Below, in pieces: positions 15,675 through 25,532 of a stretch of 64,000 bases of DNA. The translations under genes and the position numbers were made by a program. Source of the stretch: Asticcacaulis tiandongensis (GTDB lineage: Bacteria > Pseudomonadota > Alphaproteobacteria > Caulobacterales > Caulobacteraceae). The stretch lies in the NCBI RefSeq assembly GCF_006475605.1, contig NZ_ML636837.1:562584-626583 (forward strand), given 5' to 3'. Numbering within the stretch: the first letter of the stretch is position 1; each line of letters opens with the position of its first letter. Under the pieces are notes generated by a model. The model ran no database searches. It was not told the DNA's origin and saw only the letters and a list, made by a program, of their open reading frames with translations.

Positions 15675-16143
15675 ATTTCCGTTGTGTTTTATTCAGATGT
15701 AAAGGCAGGCTGATCGCACGAAAAACGGGGGCCGTGAGTCTTGGTTCGACGATGCGCTATCTTGCGCGAGGAGGCCGGTCATGAGTCATGATCTGTTTAG
15801 CGGCGCGCCCTCTGGATGTGCTAACAGGACACAGGGAGTGTCGGCGTTCGAAGCTGCGGTGACGCTCATATCCCAGTTGCCGAAGCTTGTGGCCTGAGTT
15901 TTCAATCATGCATACCGGATAATTTCTATCTGCGATCACAAAGAAGACATTTTCAAGAAAATTTTAACGAAGCTTAAAGCATGAAAATGCCACATTGGGC
16001 GACAGCACCTCACATGTAAGTGCCTCTGCACCCTGTGAATAAATACAGTCCCATTTCATGCCCTTTTCGGCATATCACATCGGCGTGGAGTGGTCTCAAG
16101 CCTCCGTGTCGCCCGTTCAAATTGCGTTAGTCTGAGGCTTCCT
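15675..16143. other. Intergenic region before the autotransporter
   Basis: About 470 bp. It contains one small open reading frame with a strong ribosome binding site (15781-15897, listed separately) and two GAGTC (GANTC) sites at 15736-15740 and 15783-15787. The rest, especially 15900-16080, is AT-richer than its surroundings and presumably carries the autotransporter promoter, which I could not pinpoint. Confidence 0.5.
15781..15897 (+). CDS. Possible small protein, 38 residues
   Basis: ATG is preceded six bases upstream by AGGAGG (15769-15774), the best Shine-Dalgarno sequence in this part of the window. The frame reads MSHDLFSGAPSGCANRTQG followed by a likely helix (AFEAAVTLISQLPKL) and ends at TGA. 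I know no homologue. It could be a real small protein, the remnant of a gene lost when the region was rearranged, or chance. The ribosome binding site is the main support. Confidence 0.35.
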   Translation: MSHDLFSGAPSGCANRTQGVSAFEAAVTLISQLPKLVA

Positions 16144-19100
16144 ATGACCCATCCTACCTTCTCACGTCGTACTGGCCGAAAAGCCGCGCTTTATCTGGGC
16201 AGTGCCCTGCTCACACTTGCGGCGCAGTCGCCTGTACTGGCTCAAACGGTTACCTGGCAGGGCGGCACAAGCTCAGACTGGCAGGACGGGAGCAACTGGA
16301 GCAATGGCCATGTGCCTGCAAACAACACCGTTGTCATCGCGCCTTCCGGAGGGGCGAGCAATCCGGTCGTCGATGGCGGAACGGCAGCGACAGGTACGAT
16401 TTGGCTCGGGTCTGTAGACGGCGCTAATCTTACCTTCCAGAATGGCGCACAGGCAGAGAGCGGAACGGTTACTATCGGCAACCGGACCAATAATGGTGCC
16501 GTAGCAGGTATCCATCAGGAAACCGGCATCGCCACGGCCACCGGAATCGGCACCGTCTGGAATACAGATTCGGTGACGGTGGGTTATTACGGGAAAGGCA
16601 CGCTCAATGTGAGCGGCGGCGCGGTGGTGAGCAGCGCCAACGGCCTGACCATTGCCAGTATGGCTCTTAATGCTGACGCAACCAATACAGGAACCGTGTC
16701 GGTTTCGGGTGCGGGCAGTAAACTTGTGACGACACAGGGCATGAGTGTTGGCGCGGATGGCAAGGGCGACCTGAACGTATCCGGCGGCGGACGGGTCGAA
16801 AGCCGTAGCGGCAGCATCGGCACCAACAGTGGATCAAATGGTACGGCAACGTTCACAGGCGATGACAGCTTTTGGAACATAGTCGGCAGCAATCTCACCG
16901 TTGGGCAATCCGGACAAGGGTCGCTGACCATTTCCGATGGTGCCGGTGTGCAAACCTCTCACCGTGTGAGTATTGGCAACAGCAATGGTTCAACCGGTAA
17001 GCTTACAGTCACGGGTGCTGGTTCGACCCTGACGTCTCTGGCCACCGGTTCAGGGGATTATATTGGTATTGGTATTAACGGCACCGGCGAACTAGAGGTG
17101 CTTGATGGCGCAGAAGCTACAGGTATCCGCACCATACTTGGTTATACTTCGGGACGGTCGGGCACCTTAAAGCTTGATGGCACAAACTCGCTTTTCCATC
17201 TCACCGACTACGCCATGATCGGGATGTCTGGTACCGGTAAGGCGACGGTATCCAATGGCGCCACCTTACGTGCAGACGGGGTTGGCGGCGTTCTTCTGGG
17301 GTACGGAGCAACGGGAAATGGCACCCTGAATATCGGCGCAGCCGCCGGTGATGCAGCTACCGGTGCGGGCACTATCACGGCTCCAAAGATCCAGTTTGGT
17401 GCCGGTACGGGCGAGCTAGTGCTCAACCATAATACGGCCAATTATGAACTGACAACCCCGCTTGTCGGCGCCGGCACGATCAGCGTTCTGGCCGGTGATA
17501 CGACCTTAAGCGGGGACAGCACCCTGTTTACAGGCACTACCACCATAGACGGCGGAATTATCCGCGTAACCGGTACGCTGGGCGGGGCTACAACCGTCAA
17601 CAATGCGGGCGCGCTGTATGTAGGCAATGGCACGAAAAGCGGCACGCTGACCGGTAATATCGTCAATAACGGGGCTGTGATTTTTAATCCATCAGGCGAC
17701 AGCAGCTATAGCGGCATGCTCAGCGGTACGGGGAGTCTGAGCCATATCGGCACCGGCACCACGAGACTGACGGGTAACAACAGCCTGTACACAGGCACGG
17801 CCTCTGTAACCGGTGGCACGCTTGAGCTGGCGCATCTTTTTGGCGGGGCGGTTACAACCGGCAACGGCGGTACGCTTAAGTTAAGCGATGGCAGCTTCTA
17901 TAATGGCAGCATCATCAATAACGGGGCCACGGTTTTCAACCGTACCAGCCACTATAACTATACCGGCAGCCTGAGTGGCTCTGGTGAGATTACAAAGCAA
18001 CAGAGCGGCATTCTTACCCTTACCGGCAATAGTTCCGCCTTTACCGGCACAACCACTGTGGCAGAAGGTGCGGTTTTGCTGACGGGGGCATTGGGTGGAT
18101 CGGTGGCGATCAATAGCGGCGCGATGTTCCAGGCCGGGAACAACTCGCATAGCATTGGTTTCAATGGCAATGTGCTCAACAATGGCGCATTTCTTCTGAA
18201 TAACAGCCACGGCAATTACCAACATAGTTTTGCGGGAAATATTTCCGGCAATGGTACCAATACCATCCATACCACCCTCGGCCGCACCCTTATCCTTTCG
18301 GGCAACTCAGGTGCCTTTACAGGCACCACCTATTTTACAGGCGGTGGCACCTACTTGACGGGTGCATTGGGTGGCGCTGTGGTGATTAACGCAGATGCCG
18401 GACTGGCTGTCGGGAACGGCACGGTAGGTGGTGAACTTCTGGCGACAGACGTGACCAATAATGGCCTGCTTTATTTCTGGCAGCCTGGCCAAACCACCTA
18501 TGCCGGAAGCCTGTCAGGCAACGGCACCATAGGACAGGCGGGAAATGGCAAAACCATTCTTGCCGGCAACAGCAGCGCCTTTACAGGCACCACAATGGTG
18601 CAGACCGGTTCGATTGAACTGACCGGAACATTGGGCGGGTCAGTGTTTGTTTCCAACGGCAGCAGCTTTATTTTCAATCACTCAGGCGACTATGTGCATC
18701 TGGGGGCGCTAACGGGTGCCGGGAACCTGTATAAGGAAGGTGATAACAAGCTGATCCTGTCGGCTGATAACAGCGGCTTTACGGGTCTCACGACCGTAGG
18801 CGCGGGCACACTGCAACTGATGAATGCGCTGGGTGGCCATATCGCCATAAACAGCGGTGGCGAATTGTCCCTGTTGCGTTCAGGTGATTATAGCTTGACC
18901 GGCGGCATCAGTGGTGCGGGCTCATTCCGCAAAGGTCAATCCGGCATTCTGACTCTGTCAGGCAGCACGAACTTCAGCGGCACAACCTATGTTGATGGCG
19001 GCATACTGCGTCTGGACAGCGGATTAAGTGGCAATGCCCTTATCTCATCCAAGGGCACGCTTGAACTGGCTAACGGCGCTTATGATGGCAATATCGTCAA

Positions 19101-21783
19101 TAACGGCATGCTGATCCTTAGCCGTGGCGATACCCTTTCAACGAGCCATTCCGGTCAGATATCAGGCGGCGGCGCAATTATTAAACGCACAGCGGGTAAT
19201 GTCGCCCTGACGGGTGATAATAATGGCTTCAATGGCAATATTACCGTAGAAGCGGGCGCACTGACCGTGGGCAATGTCCTGGGGGGCGCTGCGACCGTTC
19301 AAAGCGGCGCGACCTTCGGTATAAACAATAATGCTGTCTTCAATGGCAACATTCTGAACGATGGGACTGTCATTGTGTCCCGCACCACAGATTACGCTTA
19401 TGGCGGTGTCCTGTCGGGGTCAGGCGAACTTATAAAGCAGCGTGGCGGCACGCTGACCCTGAGCGGTGACAACAGCGGCTTTAGCGGTACAACCAGCGTG
19501 ACCGGCGGCACCTTGCTTCTGACCAATGCTCTGGGCGGGAATGCCTCGGTAAGCAATGGCGCGACCTTGCGCCTCGGCAGCCAGTTTGGCGGGAATATCG
19601 TCAATAACGGTACCCTGAGCTTCGAACAGAGCGGTGACAACACCTATGCAGGCAAGCTGTCCGGCACAGGCGTGATCACCAAGGCGACGACCGGACTCCT
19701 GACCTATGCAGGTAACGGCAGCGGCTTTACCGGCACGACCCATCTTGATGCGGGCACCCTGCTTCTGACGGGATCGCTTGCCGGAACCGTACATATCAAC
19801 GCCAATGGGGCATTGCGTGTGGGTAACGGGACAACGGACGGCGAACTTTTGGCCAATGCCGTCAACAATGGTGTTCTGATCTTTGATCAGACCGGCGATT
19901 ATGACTATACCGGCGCACTTTCGGGCAATGGCGGGCTGGTCAAGCGGGGGAACGGAACTCTGCTGCTGTCCGGCAACTATAGCTACACCGGCACCACACA
20001 GGTTGAAGGCGGGCTGGTCAGGCTTACGTCGCAACTGGATACAGAAACCGACCTCAAAATTGACAACGGGACTTTCGATCTCAGTAACCGGACGCAGGAG
20101 GTTTCTGGTCTGAGCGGCAATAGCGGCACACTGGCGCTCGGCAGCACCGGAAATCTGGTGGTCCAGCAGAACGAGAACAGCACCTTCGGCGGCAGCCTGA
20201 GCGGCGGCGGCACCTTTACCAAGGCCGGTGAAGGTAATCTCAATCTGACTGGCAACAGCACCTTTACAGGTGAAGTGAACGTCAATGAAGGACGCCTTGC
20301 CCTGAACGGCACCCTGCCTGGGCAGGTCAATGTCAATTCCGGTGGCGCACTTGGTGGTACAGGTACAGCCGGACAGGTGACGGTCCGCAGCGGCGGCACC
20401 CTGGCACCGGGCAATTCCATTGGTACCTTGCGGGTTAATGGCAGCGTACTGTTTGAGGCCGGTTCTGTCTATTCGGTGGAGGTTGATGCCGCCGGTCAGT
20501 CCGACCGCATCGACGCCACGGGTCAGGCCAGACTTCAGGGGGGTATGGTGGAGGTATTGGCCGAAGAAGGCAATTACCGTCCGCAAACAGACTATACCAT
20601 TCTTACGGCTGTTGCGGGTGTACAGGGCACCTTTACGGATGTTTCGAGCAACTTCGCCTATCTGACGCCGCGCCTCATCTATTCAGCTGATCGGGTTGTG
20701 CTCTCTTTGTCCCGCAATGATGTGGAACTGGGCGATATCGCCCGCACGCCGAACCAGATAGCCACTGCCGGTGCTGTAACCAGCGCTTTCTCAGGCATCA
20801 GCGATCTCTATATCAACATGGTCGGTCTGTCGGAAGACGGGGCCCGCACGGCGTTTGACAACCTGTCGGGTGAAGTGCATCCGTCCTCTCTGAGCGCGGC
20901 GGCAAACCACAGCGAAAGCCTGCGTCGCGCCCTCACGGATCGTCTGGACGTATCGGTTGAAGATGGCGCGCTGATGTGGATCGAGGCGATCGGTGAGCGC
21001 GGCGAACTTGAGGCCACGTCTAATACCGCCCGTGTAAGCGGACATAATGCTGGCGGCGTACGTCTTGGGATTGATACGCAACGCGAAGGTGTACGTTTCG
21101 GTGTAGCGGCGGGCTTTACGGACTCCAGCCTGAATGTGCATAATCGCAGCAGCTACGCCGATGTGAAAACTGCCCATATTGCTGCCTATGCCGGTGCGCG
21201 TGCCGGTGCGGTTAATCTGCGCGGTGGTATCAGCTATAGTGATCTTGACTTCAAAACCCGCCGTCATGTGCGGATCGGCGACCTGTCCCAGCAATTGACG
21301 GCGTCCTATGGTGGCAAGGCGACCCAGTTGTTCGGTGAGGCCGGTTACGACCTTAACCTCGGTGGCACGACGGTCGAACCTTTTATCGGCCTCAATGCCC
21401 TGTGGCTCAATAATGACGGCTTCAGCGAAAACGGCGGTGATCTGGCCTTGACGGCCCGTGAACAAACCCGTGAGCGCACGTGGTCCACACTTGGGGTCAA
21501 AACCCAATACAGCTTCGGTGAGGTGTCGCCGGTGACCGTCAATCTGAAAGCCGGATGGCAACATGCCCTTGGCAAGCAGTCAGTGGCATCCGATCTGGCG
21601 TTTGCCAATGGTCAGAACTTTGCGGTTCAGGGTGCCCCATTGGCAAAGGATTCAGCCCTTATCGACATCAGCCTTAACTGGACATTGTCACCATCGGCCA
21701 ATCTGGGGGTCGGTTATACCGGCACCTTCGCCGATCAGGGCGAGTCTCAGGCGTTGAAAATCGTCGTCGGTGCCCGCTTCTAG
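16144..21783 (+). CDS. Giant autotransporter with PATR-type repeats
   Basis: 1879 residues from ATG 16144, which has GAGG six bases upstream; a GTG 54 bp earlier is in frame but less likely. Residues 1-35 are a signal peptide (basic start, then YLGSALLTLAAQSPVLAQ). The passenger, about 36-1600, is Gly/Asn/Thr/Ser-rich with many autotransporter-associated beta-strand repeats such as LTLSGDNSGFSGTTSVTGG, predicted to form a long right-handed beta helix on the cell surface. The last 270 residues or so are the autotransporter beta-barrel, ending in the outer-membrane phenylalanine (VVGARF). Such proteins are usually type V-secreted adhesins or biofilm factors; the actual ligand is unknown. It is monocistronic, ended by a strong terminator, and flanked by a direct repeat of the neighbouring gene. 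Confidence 0.9.
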   Translation: MTHPTFSRRTGRKAALYLGSALLTLAAQSPVLAQTVTWQGGTSSDWQDGSNWSNGHVPANNTVVIAPSGGASNPVVDGGTAATGTIWLGSVDGANLTFQNGAQAESGTVTIGNRTNNGAVAGIHQETGIATATGIGTVWNTDSVTVGYYGKGTLNVSGGAVVSSANGLTIASMALNADATNTGTVSVSGAGSKLVTTQGMSVGADGKGDLNVSGGGRVESRSGSIGTNSGSNGTATFTGDDSFWNIVGSNLTVGQSGQGSLTISDGAGVQTSHRVSIGNSNGSTGKLTVTGAGSTLTSLATGSGDYIGIGINGTGELEVLDGAEATGIRTILGYTSGRSGTLKLDGTNSLFHLTDYAMIGMSGTGKATVSNGATLRADGVGGVLLGYGATGNGTLNIGAAAGDAATGAGTITAPKIQFGAGTGELVLNHNTANYELTTPLVGAGTISVLAGDTTLSGDSTLFTGTTTIDGGIIRVTGTLGGATTVNNAGALYVGNGTKSGTLTGNIVNNGAVIFNPSGDSSYSGMLSGTGSLSHIGTGTTRLTGNNSLYTGTASVTGGTLELAHLFGGAVTTGNGGTLKLSDGSFYNGSIINNGATVFNRTSHYNYTGSLSGSGEITKQQSGILTLTGNSSAFTGTTTVAEGAVLLTGALGGSVAINSGAMFQAGNNSHSIGFNGNVLNNGAFLLNNSHGNYQHSFAGNISGNGTNTIHTTLGRTLILSGNSGAFTGTTYFTGGGTYLTGALGGAVVINADAGLAVGNGTVGGELLATDVTNNGLLYFWQPGQTTYAGSLSGNGTIGQAGNGKTILAGNSSAFTGTTMVQTGSIELTGTLGGSVFVSNGSSFIFNHSGDYVHLGALTGAGNLYKEGDNKLILSADNSGFTGLTTVGAGTLQLMNALGGHIAINSGGELSLLRSGDYSLTGGISGAGSFRKGQSGILTLSGSTNFSGTTYVDGGILRLDSGLSGNALISSKGTLELANGAYDGNIVNNGMLILSRGDTLSTSHSGQISGGGAIIKRTAGNVALTGDNNGFNGNITVEAGALTVGNVLGGAATVQSGATFGINNNAVFNGNILNDGTVIVSRTTDYAYGGVLSGSGELIKQRGGTLTLSGDNSGFSGTTSVTGGTLLLTNALGGNASVSNGATLRLGSQFGGNIVNNGTLSFEQSGDNTYAGKLSGTGVITKATTGLLTYAGNGSGFTGTTHLDAGTLLLTGSLAGTVHINANGALRVGNGTTDGELLANAVNNGVLIFDQTGDYDYTGALSGNGGLVKRGNGTLLLSGNYSYTGTTQVEGGLVRLTSQLDTETDLKIDNGTFDLSNRTQEVSGLSGNSGTLALGSTGNLVVQQNENSTFGGSLSGGGTFTKAGEGNLNLTGNSTFTGEVNVNEGRLALNGTLPGQVNVNSGGALGGTGTAGQVTVRSGGTLAPGNSIGTLRVNGSVLFEAGSVYSVEVDAAGQSDRIDATGQARLQGGMVEVLAEEGNYRPQTDYTILTAVAGVQGTFTDVSSNFAYLTPRLIYSADRVVLSLSRNDVELGDIARTPNQIATAGAVTSAFSGISDLYINMVGLSEDGARTAFDNLSGEVHPSSLSAAANHSESLRRALTDRLDVSVEDGALMWIEAIGERGELEATSNTARVSGHNAGGVRLGIDTQREGVRFGVAAGFTDSSLNVHNRSSYADVKTAHIAAYAGARAGAVNLRGGISYSDLDFKTRRHVRIGDLSQQLTASYGGKATQLFGEAGYDLNLGGTTVEPFIGLNALWLNNDGFSENGGDLALTAREQTRERTWSTLGVKTQYSFGEVSPVTVNLKAGWQHALGKQSVASDLAFANGQNFAVQGAPLAKDSALIDISLNWTLSPSANLGVGYTGTFADQGESQALKIVVGARF

Positions 21784-21815
21784 AGTATCGTCTGGCCATC
21801 CCAGCTGAATCCAAG

Positions 21816-21851
21816 AATAATGCCGGCCTGAAATATCAGGCCGGCATTATT
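21816..21851 (+). terminator. Strong bidirectional terminator after the autotransporter
   Basis: A perfect 16-bp inverted repeat (AATAATGCCGGCCTGA and its complement) surrounds an AATA loop. The A-rich 5' side and T-rich 3' side make it usable in both directions, for the autotransporter and for the convergent methylase gene. Confidence 0.85.
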
Positions 21852-21860
21852 GCCTTAGCC

Positions 21861-21909
21861 GCCTTATGGCGCTTAAGCCGTTATTGCAGAAGATGAGGAT
21901 CGGGGGTAG
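21861..21909 (+). repeat. Direct repeat, copy B (displaced 3' gene end)
   Basis: An imperfect copy of 15625-15674. In the same frame it still encodes LMALKPLLQK followed by MRIGG, but it is attached to no gene. It lies directly beside the stop codon of the methylase gene at 21912. Confidence 0.8.
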
Positions 21910-21911
21910 AT

Positions 21912-24900
21912 TCAGCTTGTGGCTTGTTCAGGCGTGGGCAGGGACAGGCTGATCGTTTGCATGATGCGGTCTGTTTCCGACAGAATTTTGATGATGTTCT
22001 GATAGTGTTTAACGTCTTCAAAGCTGAGTTCGCGGCCCTTGCGATCCTTAAGCCATTTCTGGGCTGGTTGATAACCGCCGATATAAAAGCCCCATGAAAT
22101 ATCCGGCACATTATCGAAATACTGGGTGGCATTGATAAACACCTGATTGCCTTCGAAGCGGACCGTTTCCACCCTGCTGTCACCTTCGCCCTTAAAGGGA
22201 TAGGGGGCCGGGCCGATGGCGGCGGGTTCCATAAGGTGCAGGCGACGAAGTTGCCCGCCCTTGTCCGAGACATCCCAGAATTCCGCCGGTGAGGTCGGCC
22301 AGGGAATGCGCGGGAAGTCGATTTTAAGGAACTCGGCATAGGTGCTGCGATAGGCCGGACAATGCAGCACGCCATAGATGTAGTCAAACACCGCCACTTC
22401 ATCAGGCGTGCCTCGCACATCGTCCGTGGCCAGCTTTTGCAGTTTTTTGTAAAGCTTGGGATCGAAATTGACGCGGCGCGCTTGGTCGAGTTCCCCATCT
22501 TCGGGGTAAAGGTATAGGGGAAAAATATAGGCACCGCCGCGCCTAAAAAGGTTAAGGTCTGATGCGTGCCTCGAACTAAATACGGCATCAAAATTCGGTG
22601 ATCCTATGGCGCCGGAATTTTTGGTAATTATTAAGGAAATATTTTCTTTGTTAATAAAATGCTTAGAGACTCTATGGCGAATATGAACTAATATATTTTT
22701 ATTGAAAATGCTCCATCTATTATCTAGTGGTCTATATGATACTACGTTTGCTAACGATTCTATGTCTTTAACTTTTATTTCTTGAATCGCCCTAAAATAA
22801 TTCCACTGCTTTTGAGCGCAAAGACTGAACATTTGTCTCGCATTTTCTTCAGATGTAGACGATAAAAATTTTTCAACTTTGCTTAATGCTTCGACTTTCG
22901 AAGATGATATTGCAAATTCATCATGTTGGGTTGCAAATCCTGGGCTTGGGCTGCCATTTCCTGAAAATAGGCCTACAATTGAAATTCCATCCTGATAAGT
23001 CGCATCCAGAATTTTATTTACTGACTTGAAGCGCCAAGGCGCGACTTCAGGACTGACATCCTCTGAAGCAAGTTCTGTAACTGTGCCCTTCCATAGCGCC
23101 TGATACTTTATTGCGCGGTCACCCCATAAATCACCGTGCAATATTTTGGCAGCTTTTTTTGATGGATTATCATTGCGACGTTTCACCGCAACAATTATAG
23201 CCACTCCCTGCATAATATCGAATACATTTTTATCAGGAGTGCCATCTGGGCTGACCTCCTTCTTCTTCGCATTACCATGAAGATCGAGTATATAAATGCG
23301 GTCAAAGGTTTGTCGCAAATGATTCCGCATATCAACGAAAGTCGGATTGTCTAGGTAGCCATGATTAGTAATGAAGCCCAGAACGCCTTCACCATTCTTT
23401 CCAATCATATGCTCGGCAAAGCGAATAAACTTCACATAGTCGTCTGATAACCATTTAGCTTGTGCTGGCCGTTTTAATTCCGGGCTAACCTTATAATCAG
23501 ACATAAGGTTTTCAATCCACTCACCTTTATTCGATGAATGACCAGAATAGGGCGGGTTGCCGATGACGCACATGATCGGCATGTCGCGTTTGATGGCATT
23601 GGCCTGTTTGACCTCGTTGGACAGCCATTGCGCGAAGGGCAGGGTCTGGTTGGCGGGATCGCCTTCTTCGAGTGAGTTGGTCAGGTAAACGCTCAGGCGC
23701 GGTGGCGTGCCCGTCGGCCTATAGCCCATCTCGGTCAGGATCATATCCAGCTTCATGTGGCACATGGCATAGGAGGCCATCAGAAGCTCAAAGCCATGCA
23801 GGCGCGGGATCAGGTCGCGTTCGATATAGGATGACCACATGCCTTCGGCGACGCCCTTGATTTTGGGCGCGATCTGCTTGATCGCCTCGGCCAGAAAGGT
23901 GCCTGTGCCGGTGGCCGGATCAAGTATCTGAACGCGGTGAACCTCTTTTTTGGTTTTAAGCGGCCTGCCTTTGTTGTCGGTCTGACCGGTGTCCCAGTCG
24001 ATAGTGACTTTTGACGTGTCTGCCAGACCATCGGGCAGACCGAATTCGGTGATCAGCACCTCATCTACGGCGCGCACGATGAAATTGACCACGGCTTCGG
24101 GGGTGTACCAGACGCCGCGCGCTTTTCGCTTCGCCGGATTGTAGGCGGCCAGAAAGGTCTCATAGAAATGGATAAAGGGGTCGCTGCGACCGGTAAGCTC
24201 ACCGAAGCCGGTCATGATCTTCTGCACATTGGCAGCCTGAAACACATTGGCCAGATCATCGATAATCCACCGAATGCGTTCGTCCAGATCGGGACCGGCA
24301 ATATAGCCAAACAGGCTGCGCAGGAACGGATTAGATTTCGGCAGCAAATCCAGCGCCTCATGACGCGTAAAGGTATCGAGAGTCGTATCGTGCAGGCGAG
24401 CGGCGAACATGCCGTAAGCAATGGTTTCGGCGTAGATGTCGGCAAAGTCTTCGGGCGTGATGTCGTGAATCAGATGCTCACGGAAGGCCTGAAACTGACT
24501 GGATAATTCTGTGCGGGCGTCACGGTCCTCTTTGAGTGTATTGTTGAGGATGTCCTTAATCAATGCCGCCTTGCCGGCCATTTTTTCAGCCAGAACCTTA
24601 GGCGAGGTGATCGTCTGGGGGCGTTGCGCAATAAAGTCACGCAACAGATTCTCCAGAACTTCAAACTGATCGGGCTTCGGCTGTATGCCTATCAGGAAAT
24701 CGCCAATGGAAACCGAGGCAATCAACACGCCATTGCGGTAAAAATCCCAGTCCAGACAATTGGTATAGACAAGGTTGGGGAGCGCCTTGAGGTAGCGCTG
24801 CTGCTGTGCCTTATTGGCATCTTTCAGCGCGCGCAGGCCGATAGGCAGGTCTTTGGCTTCAATATGGCCGATGCCGATTTGGCCGCGTTGCAGGATAAAG

Positions 24901-25055
24901 TCAGGCGCCCCAACCGCTTCGCGTTTGGGTTCGTTGATGGCGCAAACGGCACTGTCAAAGCTGTTTATAAGCTTTTGAAGGGCCGGTCTGTAGGAATGTT
25001 CAGTGGCTCTGCCCGTCTGGAAATAACTTCATGCAAAAAGACTGTGACAGCTCAT
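21912..25055 (-). pseudogene. Type IIG-like restriction/DNA methylase, interrupted near its start
   Basis: The uninterrupted part (21912-25028) encodes an N6-adenine DNA methyltransferase with SAM motif I ILDPATGTGTF and catalytic NPPY. A GTG at 24728 would give 938 residues, but family-like coding continues 100 codons further up: ATEHSYRPALQKLI, then GAPDFIL and GHIEAKD. The last two form a PD-(D/E)xK nuclease motif, so 24728 is not the true start. Upstream, ATG 25055 with a GGGG ribosome binding site is in frame, but codon 9 is TGA (25031-25029). No ATG, GTG or TTG lies between that stop and 24728. The gene is thus probably broken by a nonsense mutation or nearby frameshift, or starts at an unusual codon. 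The segment 22540-23560, covering the likely target recognition domain, is clearly AT-richer. No separate specificity subunit or other defence gene is adjacent. Confidence 0.75.
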
Positions 25056-25216
25056 AGTTCCCCGGCCCGTTAATCTCGTAGCCAGTGGTATGACGGACTA
25101 CAAACGACTTTACTCAACCACTATGCAGAGGTGTGCAGCGAAGGCAAGCTATCGGAAAGATTGTTATGGGGAAATTCAGGGGTTGGAGCGTGGTTGCTTT
25201 GCAACTGGCTAGCCTA

Positions 25217-25303
<87 letters not shown>

Positions 25304-25532
25304 AATAGTTAGGCTGCGGGCCGATCGCTTGCGACCGGAGGCGGGTGAAATAGCGATAAAGGCTCATGAGGTCAATGGCCTTTTTCAATAGTTTCGAGAT
25401 TTCCACAGTCCTGTGCCGATAAAAAGTCCGGACGGGGTCGGCCGAGGGATTGCGCCCCTCAGGGGCATGGGGTAATTGACGATCCATATAGCGCCTGAGC
25501 GGTGCAAATGGTTTTAGTATAAAGGTCTTGCC

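Noticed and set aside
16090-16143. GTG start 54 bp upstream for the autotransporter
   Set aside because: The ATG at 16144 has a ribosome binding site and starts directly before a standard signal peptide; the extra residues would spoil it.
19420-20586. 388-codon open frame antisense to the autotransporter
   Set aside because: It mirrors the repeated coding sequence of the real gene, has no ribosome binding site and no recognisable domain; it is a by-product of GC-rich repeats.
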